DNA of 10,263 nucleotides from an uncultured Clostridia bacterium (GCA_937915775.1 CALGGQ010000278.1:1-10263); one strand, 5' to 3'; positions 1 through 6,342 are shown, counted from the stretch's first letter. Made by a program: numbers and translations. Notes: generated from the letters alone by a model not told the origin.

Positions 1-121
1 CGTCGGATGAGGCGGAGTCATATCGACTGCCGTCCGACAAAGAGCGCTGTCTGCCGCGCTCCTCACCGCCGCTCTCTGAAAAATACCGTCTGTCTTCGTC
101 TGATCTGCCCGTACCGCTCAC
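1..121 (-). CDS. Possible divergent partial gene, unknown product
   Basis: A GTG at 121-119 on the minus strand is preceded by AGGAG (132-128) with 6-nt spacing, which is a good start context. The frame stays open for 40 codons to the left edge. An in-frame stop lies just upstream, so this GTG is the only sensible start. The predicted peptide is very hydrophilic and rich in Ser, Gly, Arg, Glu and Asp. I recognise no family in it. A gene divergent from an operon promoter with a palindrome could be a local regulator, but nothing in the residues supports that. The low-complexity composition leaves a chance open frame quite possible. Confidence 0.2.
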   Translation of the reverse strand, partial: MSGTGRSDEDRRYFSESGGEERGRQRSLSDGSRYDSASSD

Positions 122-263
122 TGTTTTCTCCTGTCATACAGACGAAAAATCCTCCCGTCTGCCTGATATCCGGATGCGCTCTCCAAGAGATTTTCATTAA
201 CGCCTTATACTACCATTTTTTGCCGATATTTGTATATGTCCGCGCCTGTTTTGAAAGGTTTTA
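1..263. other. Mostly non-coding region upstream of the first operon
   Basis: No convincing complete gene was found here. A plus-strand open frame from 7 to 267 has no ribosome binding site and codes for a composition unlike a protein. The left edge can fold into an imperfect hairpin: GTCGGA at 2-7 pairs with TCCGAC at 33-38, with GGC/GCC and AGTC/GACT pairing inside. CGTCTG occurs at 87-92, 97-102 and 156-161, and the copies at 87-92 and 156-161 could compete to pair with CAGACG at 139-144. No T-run follows either hairpin on the plus strand, so I do not call a terminator. The minus strand may hold the start of a small divergent gene, listed separately. Confidence 0.5.
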
Positions 264-290
264 TTGACACTCGCTGATTTTGTATTTTTT

Positions 291-304
291 TCATAGTACT
301 ATGA
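291..304. promoter_or_regulatory. 14-bp perfect palindrome, putative operator
   Basis: TCATAGTACTATGA is a perfect inverted repeat ending directly at the -10 hexamer (305-310). A protein bound here would cover the promoter spacer. The GT-AC core with flanking A/T half-sites resembles operators of GntR/FadR-type regulators, which often control hexuronate genes, but the assignment to that family is inference. No second copy was noticed elsewhere in the window. Confidence 0.5.
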
Positions 305-310
305 TATAAT
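302..310 (+). promoter_or_regulatory. Extended -10 promoter for the chimera-eda operon
   Basis: TGATATAAT combines a TGn extension (302-304) with a consensus TATAAT (305-310). The best -35 partner is weak: TTGTAT at 280-285, 19-bp spacer. Extended -10 promoters can work without a good -35. Transcription would start near 317, giving a leader of about 65 nt before the ATG at 382. A consensus TTGACA at 264-269 is 35 bp away and too far to pair with this -10. Confidence 0.6.
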
Positions 311-381
311 CAGAACCAAATAACACCGCTTGAGACACTGCCGACATTCCCCGATCGATTCGCTGTACAGGGAGGATCATT

Positions 382-927
382 ATGCTCACGCTCAGAGAGA
401 ACCTGCTGGAGAGCCTGAAAAAAGACGGGCGCCCCGAATACCTCAACAATTCATTTACCATGTGCCGCGGCATCCCCGGCGACCCCTGCTTCAAACTCAT
501 CCGCGGCAACCGCATACGCGGCACGAATTCCTACGATCAGTGGGGCACCTACATCATGTTCCCGGAGGACGAGCCGGCGGCTATTCCTTTTGTGACTCCC
601 GAGAACCAGGTCATTCAGGATCTCGAGAACTGGAAAGATTATGTCAAGGTCCCGGATCTGATCGGCAGGTGCTCTGACGGCTGGGAAGAGGCCATAGCCG
701 CGCGCGACGCCATCGATACAGACAAATACCTGACCATGACCGTCATGGGCACCGGTATCTTCGAGCAGATCCACATGCTGATGACCTTTGAGGACGCGCA
801 GCGGGCGGTGAATTACGGCGTGGTGCACGGCGCGCTCGCCATGACCACCCCGGGCGATACCTCGATGGCATCGCTCAAAGAGGTAGAGGCAAAAGTGAAC
901 GGTGCAGGTGCCCGCGTACAGAGATAA
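382..927 (+). CDS. Chimeric ORF: URO-D-like N-terminus joined to KDG kinase C-terminus
   Basis: A 181-aa protein with a clear GGGAGG site (370-375) 6 nt before its ATG. Residues 1 to about 139 resemble the N-terminal part of uroporphyrinogen-decarboxylase-like proteins of the MtaA/CmuA type: LTLRENLLESLKK start, the DQWGTYIMFPEDEP segment, the LENWKDYVKVPDL segment and GIFEQIHMLMTFEDA. Residues from about 140 to the end (GALAMTTPGDTSM, then KEVEA and a RVQR terminus) instead match the C-terminal tail of PfkB-family 2-keto-3-deoxygluconate kinases. The rest of the URO-D barrel is absent, as are the kinase substrate-binding part and its GAGD catalytic motif, so neither activity is expected. The next gene is KDPG aldolase, the normal neighbour of kdgK, so a deletion fusing an upstream URO-D gene to the 3' end of kdgK explains the structure. 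An assembly join is the alternative. Family assignments are from recognition, not a search. Confidence 0.75.
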   Translation: MLTLRENLLESLKKDGRPEYLNNSFTMCRGIPGDPCFKLIRGNRIRGTNSYDQWGTYIMFPEDEPAAIPFVTPENQVIQDLENWKDYVKVPDLIGRCSDGWEEAIAARDAIDTDKYLTMTVMGTGIFEQIHMLMTFEDAQRAVNYGVVHGALAMTTPGDTSMASLKEVEAKVNGAGARVQR

Positions 928-939
928 GGAGATAAGCAT

Positions 940-1596
940 ATGGCTAATAAAATTGAAACGCTCGCTAAAATTCAGGAGGTCGGCATTGTTGCCGTTGTCC
1001 GCGCTACCTCGGTGGAGCAGGCGGAAAAGATTACGGATGCCTGCATTGCCGGCGGGGTTGCCGCTATCGAGCTGACCTTTACCGTGCCGCATGCAGACAA
1101 GCTGATTGAGGCGATGTGCGCCAAATACAATTCCGGTGAAATCATCATCGGCGCAGGTACCGTGATGGACGCCGCCACCGCGAGAATAGCGATTTTAGCG
1201 GGCGCGCAGTATATTGTATCCCCGTATTTTGATGAGGAGACCGTCCGCTGCTGTAACCGTTACGGCGTGCCGTCCATGCCGGGCATCTATACCCCTACCG
1301 AGGCGGTGCGGGCAATGGAATGCGGCGCCGATGTGCTGAAGGTATTTCCGGGCGATTTAGCCGGTCCGCGCTTCATCAAGGATATTCACGGCCCGATTCC
1401 GCATGCGGTGATGATGCCGTCCGGCGGCGTGGATATTGACAATGTGAAGGATTGGATTAAGGCGGGAGCCATCGCCGTCGGAGCCGGCTCGTCGCTGACG
1501 GCAGGCGCCAAGACGGGCGATTATGACAAAATTACCGAAACAGGAAAAATCTTCGTACAGCGCATTCAGGAAGCACGCGCAGAAATGGCAAAATAA
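940..1596 (+). CDS. eda: Bifunctional KDPG/KHG aldolase
   Basis: Cleaves 2-keto-3-deoxy-6-phosphogluconate to pyruvate and glyceraldehyde-3-phosphate (and usually 4-hydroxy-2-oxoglutarate to pyruvate and glyoxylate), the last step of hexuronate and Entner-Doudoroff breakdown in the cytosol. The 218-aa length is normal for this class I (Schiff-base) TIM-barrel aldolase. Visible family residues are Arg21 in VVRATS, Glu44 in AAIELTF (equivalent to the E. coli catalytic Glu45), the GAGTV motif at 71-75, and the Schiff-base Lys134 in DVLKVFPGD, followed by the phosphate-binding SGGV (161-164). AAGGAG at 926-931 lies 8 nt before the ATG and overlaps the stop of the chimeric ORF, 12 nt upstream, so translation is probably coupled. 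It shares the promoter near 305. With kdgK destroyed upstream, its KDPG would need a kinase encoded elsewhere. Confidence 0.96.
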   Translation: MANKIETLAKIQEVGIVAVVRATSVEQAEKITDACIAGGVAAIELTFTVPHADKLIEAMCAKYNSGEIIIGAGTVMDAATARIAILAGAQYIVSPYFDEETVRCCNRYGVPSMPGIYTPTEAVRAMECGADVLKVFPGDLAGPRFIKDIHGPIPHAVMMPSGGVDIDNVKDWIKAGAIAVGAGSSLTAGAKTGDYDKITETGKIFVQRIQEARAEMAK

Positions 1597-1599
1597 TCT

Positions 1600-2370
1600 A
1601 TGAGAGCAAGAGAACATATTATCATCGGCGCGCTGCTGTCAGTCGTCGTCATTATCGTATCGGCTGTTCTGATTCACAAGGTCAGCGGCTTTAACCAGCG
1701 CACAGGAACCCCGGTGGCTACCTCCAAGCAGAGCGTCAGCGAAATCGCGACTACCGAGCCGGAATCCACCACGGAGGAGGTCACCAAGCCGCCCTTGACG
1801 GACGAGCTTCTGACCCTCGTCAACTATGCGCACCCCGTGCCGGAAAACTGGACGGTGGATTTGGTGGAAATTCAAGACGGCGCCGTCATGGATAAGCGCG
1901 CTGCAGACGATTTCAAGGAGATGATGAAAGCGGCGCATGAGGCGGGAGTCTATCCCTATGTCCGCAACGCTTACCGTTCCAAATCGCTGCAGGAAACCGT
2001 GTTTGAAAACAAGGTGCAGGAATTTATTGACAGCGGCTATTCCCGCGAGGACGCCGAGGAAAAGGCAAAGGAATGGGTCGCCTATCCCGGCACGAGCGAG
2101 CATCAGCTCGGGCTGGCGGCGGATGTGGTGGACGACAGCTATCACGGTCTGACGGAAAAGCAGGAGGAAACCGATACCCAGAAGTGGCTGATGGCAAACG
2201 CCCATCTTTACGGCTTTATTCTGCGCTATCCTAATGATAAAAAGGACATCACCCGCACGAACTACGAGCCGTGGCACTACCGCTATGTCGGCAGGGAGAA
2301 CGCGCAGAAAATCTACGACTCCGGGCTGTGTCTGGAGGAATATCTGGAACAGAATTATGATTTACAGTAA
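1600..2370 (+). CDS. Membrane-anchored D-alanyl-D-alanine carboxypeptidase (VanY/LdcB family)
   Basis: A 256-aa zinc peptidase predicted to trim peptidoglycan stem peptides on the outer face of the membrane. An N-terminal signal anchor (about residues 7-26) is followed by a Ser/Thr/Glu-rich linker (about 41-65) and a peptidase M15B/VanY domain (about 70-250). The domain shows RNAYRS (122-127), SEHQLGLAAD (166-175) with presumed zinc ligands His168 and Asp175, and EPWHYRYVG (223-231) with catalytic Glu223 and zinc ligand His226. It could act as a D,D- or L,D-carboxypeptidase; the sequence alone does not decide. It starts 3 nt after eda and has no clear Shine-Dalgarno, suggesting translational coupling. 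It has no obvious functional link to sugar acid metabolism. No VanR/S or VanA-type genes are nearby, so a resistance role is not indicated. Confidence 0.92.
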   Translation: MRAREHIIIGALLSVVVIIVSAVLIHKVSGFNQRTGTPVATSKQSVSEIATTEPESTTEEVTKPPLTDELLTLVNYAHPVPENWTVDLVEIQDGAVMDKRAADDFKEMMKAAHEAGVYPYVRNAYRSKSLQETVFENKVQEFIDSGYSREDAEEKAKEWVAYPGTSEHQLGLAADVVDDSYHGLTEKQEETDTQKWLMANAHLYGFILRYPNDKKDITRTNYEPWHYRYVGRENAQKIYDSGLCLEEYLEQNYDLQ

Positions 2371-3004
2371 CGCGCTGTCCCGCGCCCAAAAGGGCAGGAG
2401 CCTTGTGGGCTTTCCGCCGGATTTTTGCGTGGTCGATATCGAAACAACGGGGCTGAATCCGTATACGGACAGTATTATAGAAATCGGCGCGATACGTTAC
2501 CGCGGCGGCGTGGCAGAGGATACCTTTTCGTCCCTGCTGCAGCCTCCCTACCGCTATTATTACGGCGGTTATGTCAGCCCGTTTATTGAAAATCTGACGG
2601 GGATAACAAACGAAATGCTGGAGGCGGCACCGCCGTCCCTCGATGTGCTGGCAGCGTTTTATGACTTCCTCGGCGACGATTTGGTGCTGGGGTATAACGT
2701 CAATTTTGATGTGAACTTCCTGTTTGAAAGCTTTGTGCGCTACCTTGGCTTTCCGCTGAAAAATGATTTTATTGATATCCTGCGTATGGCAAAAAAGCTC
2801 TACCCCGCAATGCCGCACCACCGCCTCAGCGATATGACGGCACGCTTCGGCTTTGTGAATGAGCACGCGCACCGCGCCCTGTCCGACTGTGAGGTCACGG
2901 CGGATTGCTATTTTGAATTTCACCGAGAGGCGCTACGGCAGTACGGCAGCGAGGAGCAGTTTTTGAAAACCTACCAGAAAAAGTATCGGCTGACAGTGTT
3001 ATAA
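2357..3004 (+). CDS. DEDDh 3'-5' exonuclease (DnaQ/PolC-epsilon-like)
   Basis: A 215-aa protein with all three exonuclease motifs of the DnaQ superfamily: Exo I VVDIETTG (Asp27, Glu29), Exo II GYNVNFDVNF (Asp118) and Exo III HRALSDCEVT (His172, Asp177). These residues bind two metal ions for 3'-5' hydrolysis of DNA or RNA. There is no polymerase, helicase or BRCT part, so it is a stand-alone exonuclease, possibly in repair or RNA/DNA turnover; the exact substrate is unknown. The chosen ATG overlaps the carboxypeptidase end by 14 nt. GGAGG at 2334-2338 is 18 nt away, so the site is weak. A GTG at 2405, 4 nt after AGGAG (2396-2400), is an alternative start that would keep all motifs. The open frame extends further upstream to 2234, but that part is read from the carboxypeptidase gene in another frame and is not protein-like. 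Confidence 0.9.
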   Translation: MIYSNALSRAQKGRSLVGFPPDFCVVDIETTGLNPYTDSIIEIGAIRYRGGVAEDTFSSLLQPPYRYYYGGYVSPFIENLTGITNEMLEAAPPSLDVLAAFYDFLGDDLVLGYNVNFDVNFLFESFVRYLGFPLKNDFIDILRMAKKLYPAMPHHRLSDMTARFGFVNEHAHRALSDCEVTADCYFEFHREALRQYGSEEQFLKTYQKKYRLTVL

Positions 3005-3008
3005 AATT

Positions 3009-3065
3009 CAGTGGTCAGTTTCTGCGCTATACTAACCACTAGCCACTGACCACTGTCCACTCGAC
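3009..3065. repeat. Degenerate heptamer tandem repeats with an inverted arm
   Basis: Four consecutive 7-bp units lie at 3031-3058: ACTAACC, ACTAGCC, ACTGACC and ACTGTCC. A fifth, poorer unit begins at 3059. CAGTGGTCAGT at 3009-3019 is the exact reverse complement of ACTGACCACTG at 3045-3055, so the unit also occurs inverted and can form an 11-bp stem with a 25-nt loop. Read on the minus strand it is a run of GTGGNYA units. Similar 'GTGGTCA' heptamer runs between genes are familiar to me from gut Clostridia, but copy number in this genome is unknown. Confidence 0.7.
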
Positions 3066-3071
3066 AAAACA

Positions 3072-3111
3072 AACAGGGCAGGCTCACGAGAAATCGTGAG
3101 CCTGCCCTGTT
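3072..3111. terminator. Bidirectional rho-independent terminator
   Basis: A perfect 18-bp stem (3072-3089 with 3094-3111) is closed by a GAAA tetraloop. It lies between convergent genes: the exonuclease ends at 3004 and the SDR gene ends at 3119. On the plus strand the stem is followed by a T-rich tail (TTGTTATTCTT, starting inside the stem). On the minus strand it is followed by TTTGTTTTG. Both directions are plausible. Confidence 0.93.
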
Positions 3112-3118
3112 GTTATTC

Positions 3119-3967
3119 TTATACGCCGCTGTAGGCGTTGAAGCCGCCGTCAACGGGAATGTTCACGCCGGTGATAAAGCCGCTGTACGCTTCATCCACT
3201 AAGAACAGGAGCGCACCGTCCAGCTCCTCCGGCTTGCCGAAGCGCGCCATCGGGGTGGCGGCAAGGATTTTGCCCGTTCTCTCCGTCGGCGAGCCGTCCT
3301 CGTTCCAGAGGAGCGCCGCGTTCTGCTTTGTGGAGAAGAAGCCCGGCGCAATCGCGTTTACGCGGATGCCCATCGGCGCAAAGTGCACCGCCATCCACTC
3401 CGTAAAGTTCTTCACGGCTGCCTTGGCAGCGGAATAGGCGGGAATGCGGGTGAGCGGACGGAACGCATTCATCGAGGTCACCATCACAATACAGGCGTTC
3501 TCCTTTTCCACCATATCGCGCGCAAAGACCTGGGTGGGAATCAGCGTACCGAGGAAGTTCAGATTAAAGACGAAGCTGATGCCGGCGGGGTCGAGGTCAA
3601 AGAAGGTTTTGACGTTCTCGTCCTTTTGCAGCAGGTCAATCGCTTCCAGCGTGTCCTTCGTCGTCGTACCCTTCGGGTTGTTGCCGCCCGCGCCGTTTAA
3701 TAAGATATCGCAGGTGCCGAGCTTTTCGTTCACGATGTCGCGCGCCTTTTGCATCGATTCCGGCTCCAGCACGTTGCAGCCGACGGCAATCGCTTCGCCG
3801 CCGTTTGCCGTAATAGCGTCCGCGCACTCCTGCGCTGCCGCTTCATTTAAATCCAGTACGGCTACCTTGCAGCCCTGCGCCGCCAGCGTTTTGGCAAACG
3901 CGCCGCACAGCACACCGCCGCCGCCCGTTACCACGGCGACTCTGCCTTTTAAATTCTCGTGTGTCAT
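3119..3967 (-). CDS. uxuB: SDR oxidoreductase, probable D-mannonate oxidoreductase (fructuronate reductase)
   Basis: A 282-aa short-chain dehydrogenase, probably reducing D-fructuronate to D-mannonate with NADH in glucuronate breakdown. The Rossmann motif TGGGGVLCG spans 14-22. Asp39 at the end of beta 2 favours NAD(H). NGAG (91-94) and the catalytic Ser165, Tyr178 and Lys182 (YSAAK) are intact. The GGNNPKGTT segment after NGAG and the extra ~30 residues following it are typical, as I recall, of the SDR mannonate oxidoreductases of Firmicutes (B. subtilis UxuB type). AGGAG (3979-3975) lies 7 nt before the ATG. The context supports the call: eda and a kdgK remnant lie just across the terminator on the opposite strand, completing the fructuronate-mannonate-KDG-KDPG route. 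A different sugar or polyol dehydrogenase of the same family remains possible. Confidence 0.82.
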   Translation of the reverse strand: MTHENLKGRVAVVTGGGGVLCGAFAKTLAAQGCKVAVLDLNEAAAQECADAITANGGEAIAVGCNVLEPESMQKARDIVNEKLGTCDILLNGAGGNNPKGTTTKDTLEAIDLLQKDENVKTFFDLDPAGISFVFNLNFLGTLIPTQVFARDMVEKENACIVMVTSMNAFRPLTRIPAYSAAKAAVKNFTEWMAVHFAPMGIRVNAIAPGFFSTKQNAALLWNEDGSPTERTGKILAATPMARFGKPEELDGALLFLVDEAYSGFITGVNIPVDGGFNAYSGV

Positions 3968-4016
3968 AGCATTTCTCCTGTTAAAACGGGGCGCTCAAAT
4001 CCCGCCCTTTTTCTTT

Positions 4017-4045
4017 ATTCTATCACACTTTTCAGGTGTGTTCAA
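4017..4045 (-). promoter_or_regulatory. Promoter for uxuB inside the 3' end of metH
   Basis: On the minus strand TTGAAC (4045-4040) and TAGAAT (4022-4017) are separated by exactly 17 bp, and transcription would start about 45 nt before the uxuB ATG. The -35 overlaps the metH stop codon. There is no terminator between metH and uxuB, so read-through from the metF-metH unit is also possible. Confidence 0.55.
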
Positions 4046-6342
4046 TCCGCCGTATCAAAAAATTCCTGTGCAATGCGCACGCTTTCCATCGCGTCTCTGG
4101 CGTACCAGTCCGCCTCAATCATCGCGGCATAGCTTTTCGTCAGCACCGCGCCGCCGACGAATACCTTGGCATCCGTATTGTCGTGCAGCAGGCGGATGGT
4201 CTTTTCCATATTCGGTACGGTGGTCGTCATCAGGGCAGACAGCCCGACGAGCTTCACGCCGCGCTTTTGTACCTCCTCGAGCACGGTTTCGCAGGGGACG
4301 TCCTTGCCGAGGTCAATCACATCGAAGCCGTAATTCTGCAGCAGCACCTTGACGATGTTCTTGCCGATATCGTGGATATCGCCCTCCACGGTGGCGACGA
4401 TGATTTTGTCGCCCTTCACGGCGGCGGTATCGTGGAGAATCATATGTGCCTTGATGGCGTCAAAGGCTGCCTTCGCCGCGTCGGCACTCATCAGCAGCTG
4501 CGGCAGAAAGACCGTGTTCTTTTCAAAACCGTCGCCGACCTTATCGAGCGCAGGAATAATGTGCTCGTTGATGATAGCAAGCGCCTCGGTGCTGTCCAGC
4601 AGCTGTGCGGCGCAGCGAGCGCTCTCCTCCTTCATACCCTTGATAATCGCGTCATAAAGGCTGACCTCGGTCGGCGCCACGGTGGTATCAATCGCGGTTG
4701 CCGAGCGGATATATTCGGTGCAGCTGTCGTCCAGCCCTGCCAGCGCATTGTGCGCATAGTAGGCATTCATCATCGCCTGCGATTTCGGGTTGATGATGCC
4801 GCCGCTTAAGCCTGCCGCGAGCGCTTCTGTATAAAACGCCGTATTAATTGCCTCGCGGTTCGGCAGACCGAAGCTGATGTTGGAAACGCCGAGCACCGTG
4901 TTCACGCCGAGCGTGTTCTTGAGATAGTCAACCGCCTTGAGCGTTTCCACCGCGTTTTGCTGGTCGGTGGAAATCGTCATCGTCAGCGCGTCAATCACCA
5001 GGTCCTTTTTGTCAATGCCGTAGGTTGCCGCCGTGGCAATCATCTTTTCGGCAATCGCAATTCTGCCTGCGGCAGTTTCCGGGATACCGTTTTCGTCAAG
5101 GCACAGGCAGACGGTCACGCCGCCGTATTTTTTCGCCAGCGGAAAGACGGCTGCCATTGATTTTTCCTTGCCGCTTGCGGAGTTAATCAGCGGCTTGCCG
5201 TTATAGAGGCGCAGCGCTGCTTCCATCGCTTCGGTGTCTGCCGTGTCCAGCTGCAGCGGCGTCGGCAGCACTGCCTGCAGCTCATAGACGGCGCGGCAGA
5301 GCATTGCTTTCTCGTCAATTTCCGGCAGACCGACGTTGACGTCTAAGATATGCGCGCCGCATTCCCGCTGCGCAATACCCTCGCGCAGCACATAATCCAT
5401 ATCGTTTTCGCGCAGCGCCTGCTTGAGCAGCTTTTTGCCCGTCGGGTTAATGCGCTCGCCGATAACGACACTCTTTTTGCCGAGCTCTACGCATTCGCTG
5501 TAGCTCGTCACCAGCGTGCGGTGCTTCGCTTCGGGAACACTGTCTGGTATCTCTTTTGTTGTTTCTATCAGCGCCTTGATGTGCGCCGGCGTGGTGCCGC
5601 AGCAGCCGCCGAGATAGGAAACGCCCACGCGGGCGATGTCCGCCATCAGGGCGGAGAATTCTTCGGCGTTCACCGTGTAAACGGTTTCGCCGTTGATGAC
5701 CTCGGGCAGCCCCGCGTTCGGGTTGACCATAATTGGCAGGGAGGTATATGCCCGCAGTTCTCTGACAAGCGGCAGCAGCTGCTTCGGACCGAGCCCGCAG
5801 TTAAACCCGATCACGTCCGCGCCGAGCCCCTCGACTAAGGCGCACGCGGTCGCCACATCGGCGCCGGTCAGCAGCCTGCCGTTTTCGTCAAACATCATCG
5901 ACACAAAAACAGGGAGGTCGCTGTTTTCCTTTGCCGCAAGCATCGCCGCCTTGATTTCGTAGGTGTCGCTCATCGTTTCCAGCAGGATGAGGTCGGCGCC
6001 GCTGCCTGCTTTTACCACCTCGGCGTAAGCGGCAACGCAGTCCTCAAACGCGAGGTCGCCGAGCGGCTTGAGCAGCTTGCCCGTGGGTCCCAAATCAAGA
6101 GCGACCTTTTTGCCGGTTTGCTTCGCCAGCGCCACGCCTGCCCGCACAATGTCTGCGCAGTTATCGTATTTCAGCGGGTTCGCGCCGAAGGTGTTGGCGG
6201 TGATAATATCCGCGCCTGCGGCGGCATACGCCATATGAATTTTCAGCACCCGTTCGGGCTGTGTAAGATTGAGCAGCTCGGGCAGCTCGCCTGCCGCCAG
6301 GTTCAGCATAGAGCCCATGCCGCCGTCAAAATACCGTATCAT
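4042..6342 (-). CDS. metH: Cobalamin-dependent methionine synthase lacking the activation domain
   Basis: Transfers a methyl group from 5-methyltetrahydrofolate through cobalamin to homocysteine, forming methionine. In the 766 residues: homocysteine methyltransferase domain (about 1-275) with zinc ligands Cys182 (GFNCG), Cys247 and Cys248 (GGCCGTTP); pterin-binding domain (about 290-545) starting at IGERINPTG; cobalamin cap helices (about 560-640, LPQLLMSADAAKAAF); and B12-binding domain (about 645-766) with the DxHxxG motif Asp655-His657-Gly660 in GDIHDIGKN. The AdoMet-binding reactivation domain found at the C-terminus of the ~1230-aa E. coli enzyme is missing and is supplied by the gene immediately upstream. 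Its ATG overlaps that gene's stop as ATGA, with GAGG (6353-6350) 7 nt before the start, which indicates translational coupling and matched stoichiometry. Confidence 0.96.
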   Translation of the reverse strand: MIRYFDGGMGSMLNLAAGELPELLNLTQPERVLKIHMAYAAAGADIITANTFGANPLKYDNCADIVRAGVALAKQTGKKVALDLGPTGKLLKPLGDLAFEDCVAAYAEVVKAGSGADLILLETMSDTYEIKAAMLAAKENSDLPVFVSMMFDENGRLLTGADVATACALVEGLGADVIGFNCGLGPKQLLPLVRELRAYTSLPIMVNPNAGLPEVINGETVYTVNAEEFSALMADIARVGVSYLGGCCGTTPAHIKALIETTKEIPDSVPEAKHRTLVTSYSECVELGKKSVVIGERINPTGKKLLKQALRENDMDYVLREGIAQRECGAHILDVNVGLPEIDEKAMLCRAVYELQAVLPTPLQLDTADTEAMEAALRLYNGKPLINSASGKEKSMAAVFPLAKKYGGVTVCLCLDENGIPETAAGRIAIAEKMIATAATYGIDKKDLVIDALTMTISTDQQNAVETLKAVDYLKNTLGVNTVLGVSNISFGLPNREAINTAFYTEALAAGLSGGIINPKSQAMMNAYYAHNALAGLDDSCTEYIRSATAIDTTVAPTEVSLYDAIIKGMKEESARCAAQLLDSTEALAIINEHIIPALDKVGDGFEKNTVFLPQLLMSADAAKAAFDAIKAHMILHDTAAVKGDKIIVATVEGDIHDIGKNIVKVLLQNYGFDVIDLGKDVPCETVLEEVQKRGVKLVGLSALMTTTVPNMEKTIRLLHDNTDAKVFVGGAVLTKSYAAMIEADWYARDAMESVRIAQEFFDTAD

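Noticed and set aside
7..267. 86-codon open frame on the plus strand
   Set aside because: No ribosome binding site, Cys/Arg/His-rich composition, covers a region with hairpin-forming repeats and ends just at a promoter.
2234..2356. N-terminal extension of the exonuclease
   Set aside because: It overlaps the carboxypeptidase gene in another frame and reads as an Arg/Thr/Ser-rich shadow; homologous sequence begins after the ATG at 2357.
1600..2370. Vancomycin-resistance vanY
   Set aside because: Only the general VanY/LdcB peptidase fold is visible; no van regulatory or ligase genes are nearby.
3009..3065. CRISPR array or complete MITE
   Set aside because: Units are 7 bp with no spacers, and there are no clear terminal inverted repeats with target duplications.
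4024..4040. Short inverted repeat CACAC...GTGTG as a terminator for metH
   Set aside because: Only a 5-bp stem with a mismatched interior and no T-run on the minus strand; it lies within the uxuB promoter spacer.
3444..4352. 302-codon plus-strand open frame opposite uxuB and metH
   Set aside because: It spans two minus-strand genes and their intergenic gap, is Ser/Pro/Arg-rich, and the minus-strand frames have clear catalytic motifs.
4036..4809. 257-codon plus-strand open frame opposite metH
   Set aside because: His/Arg/Leu-rich antisense shadow of the B12-binding and cap domains.
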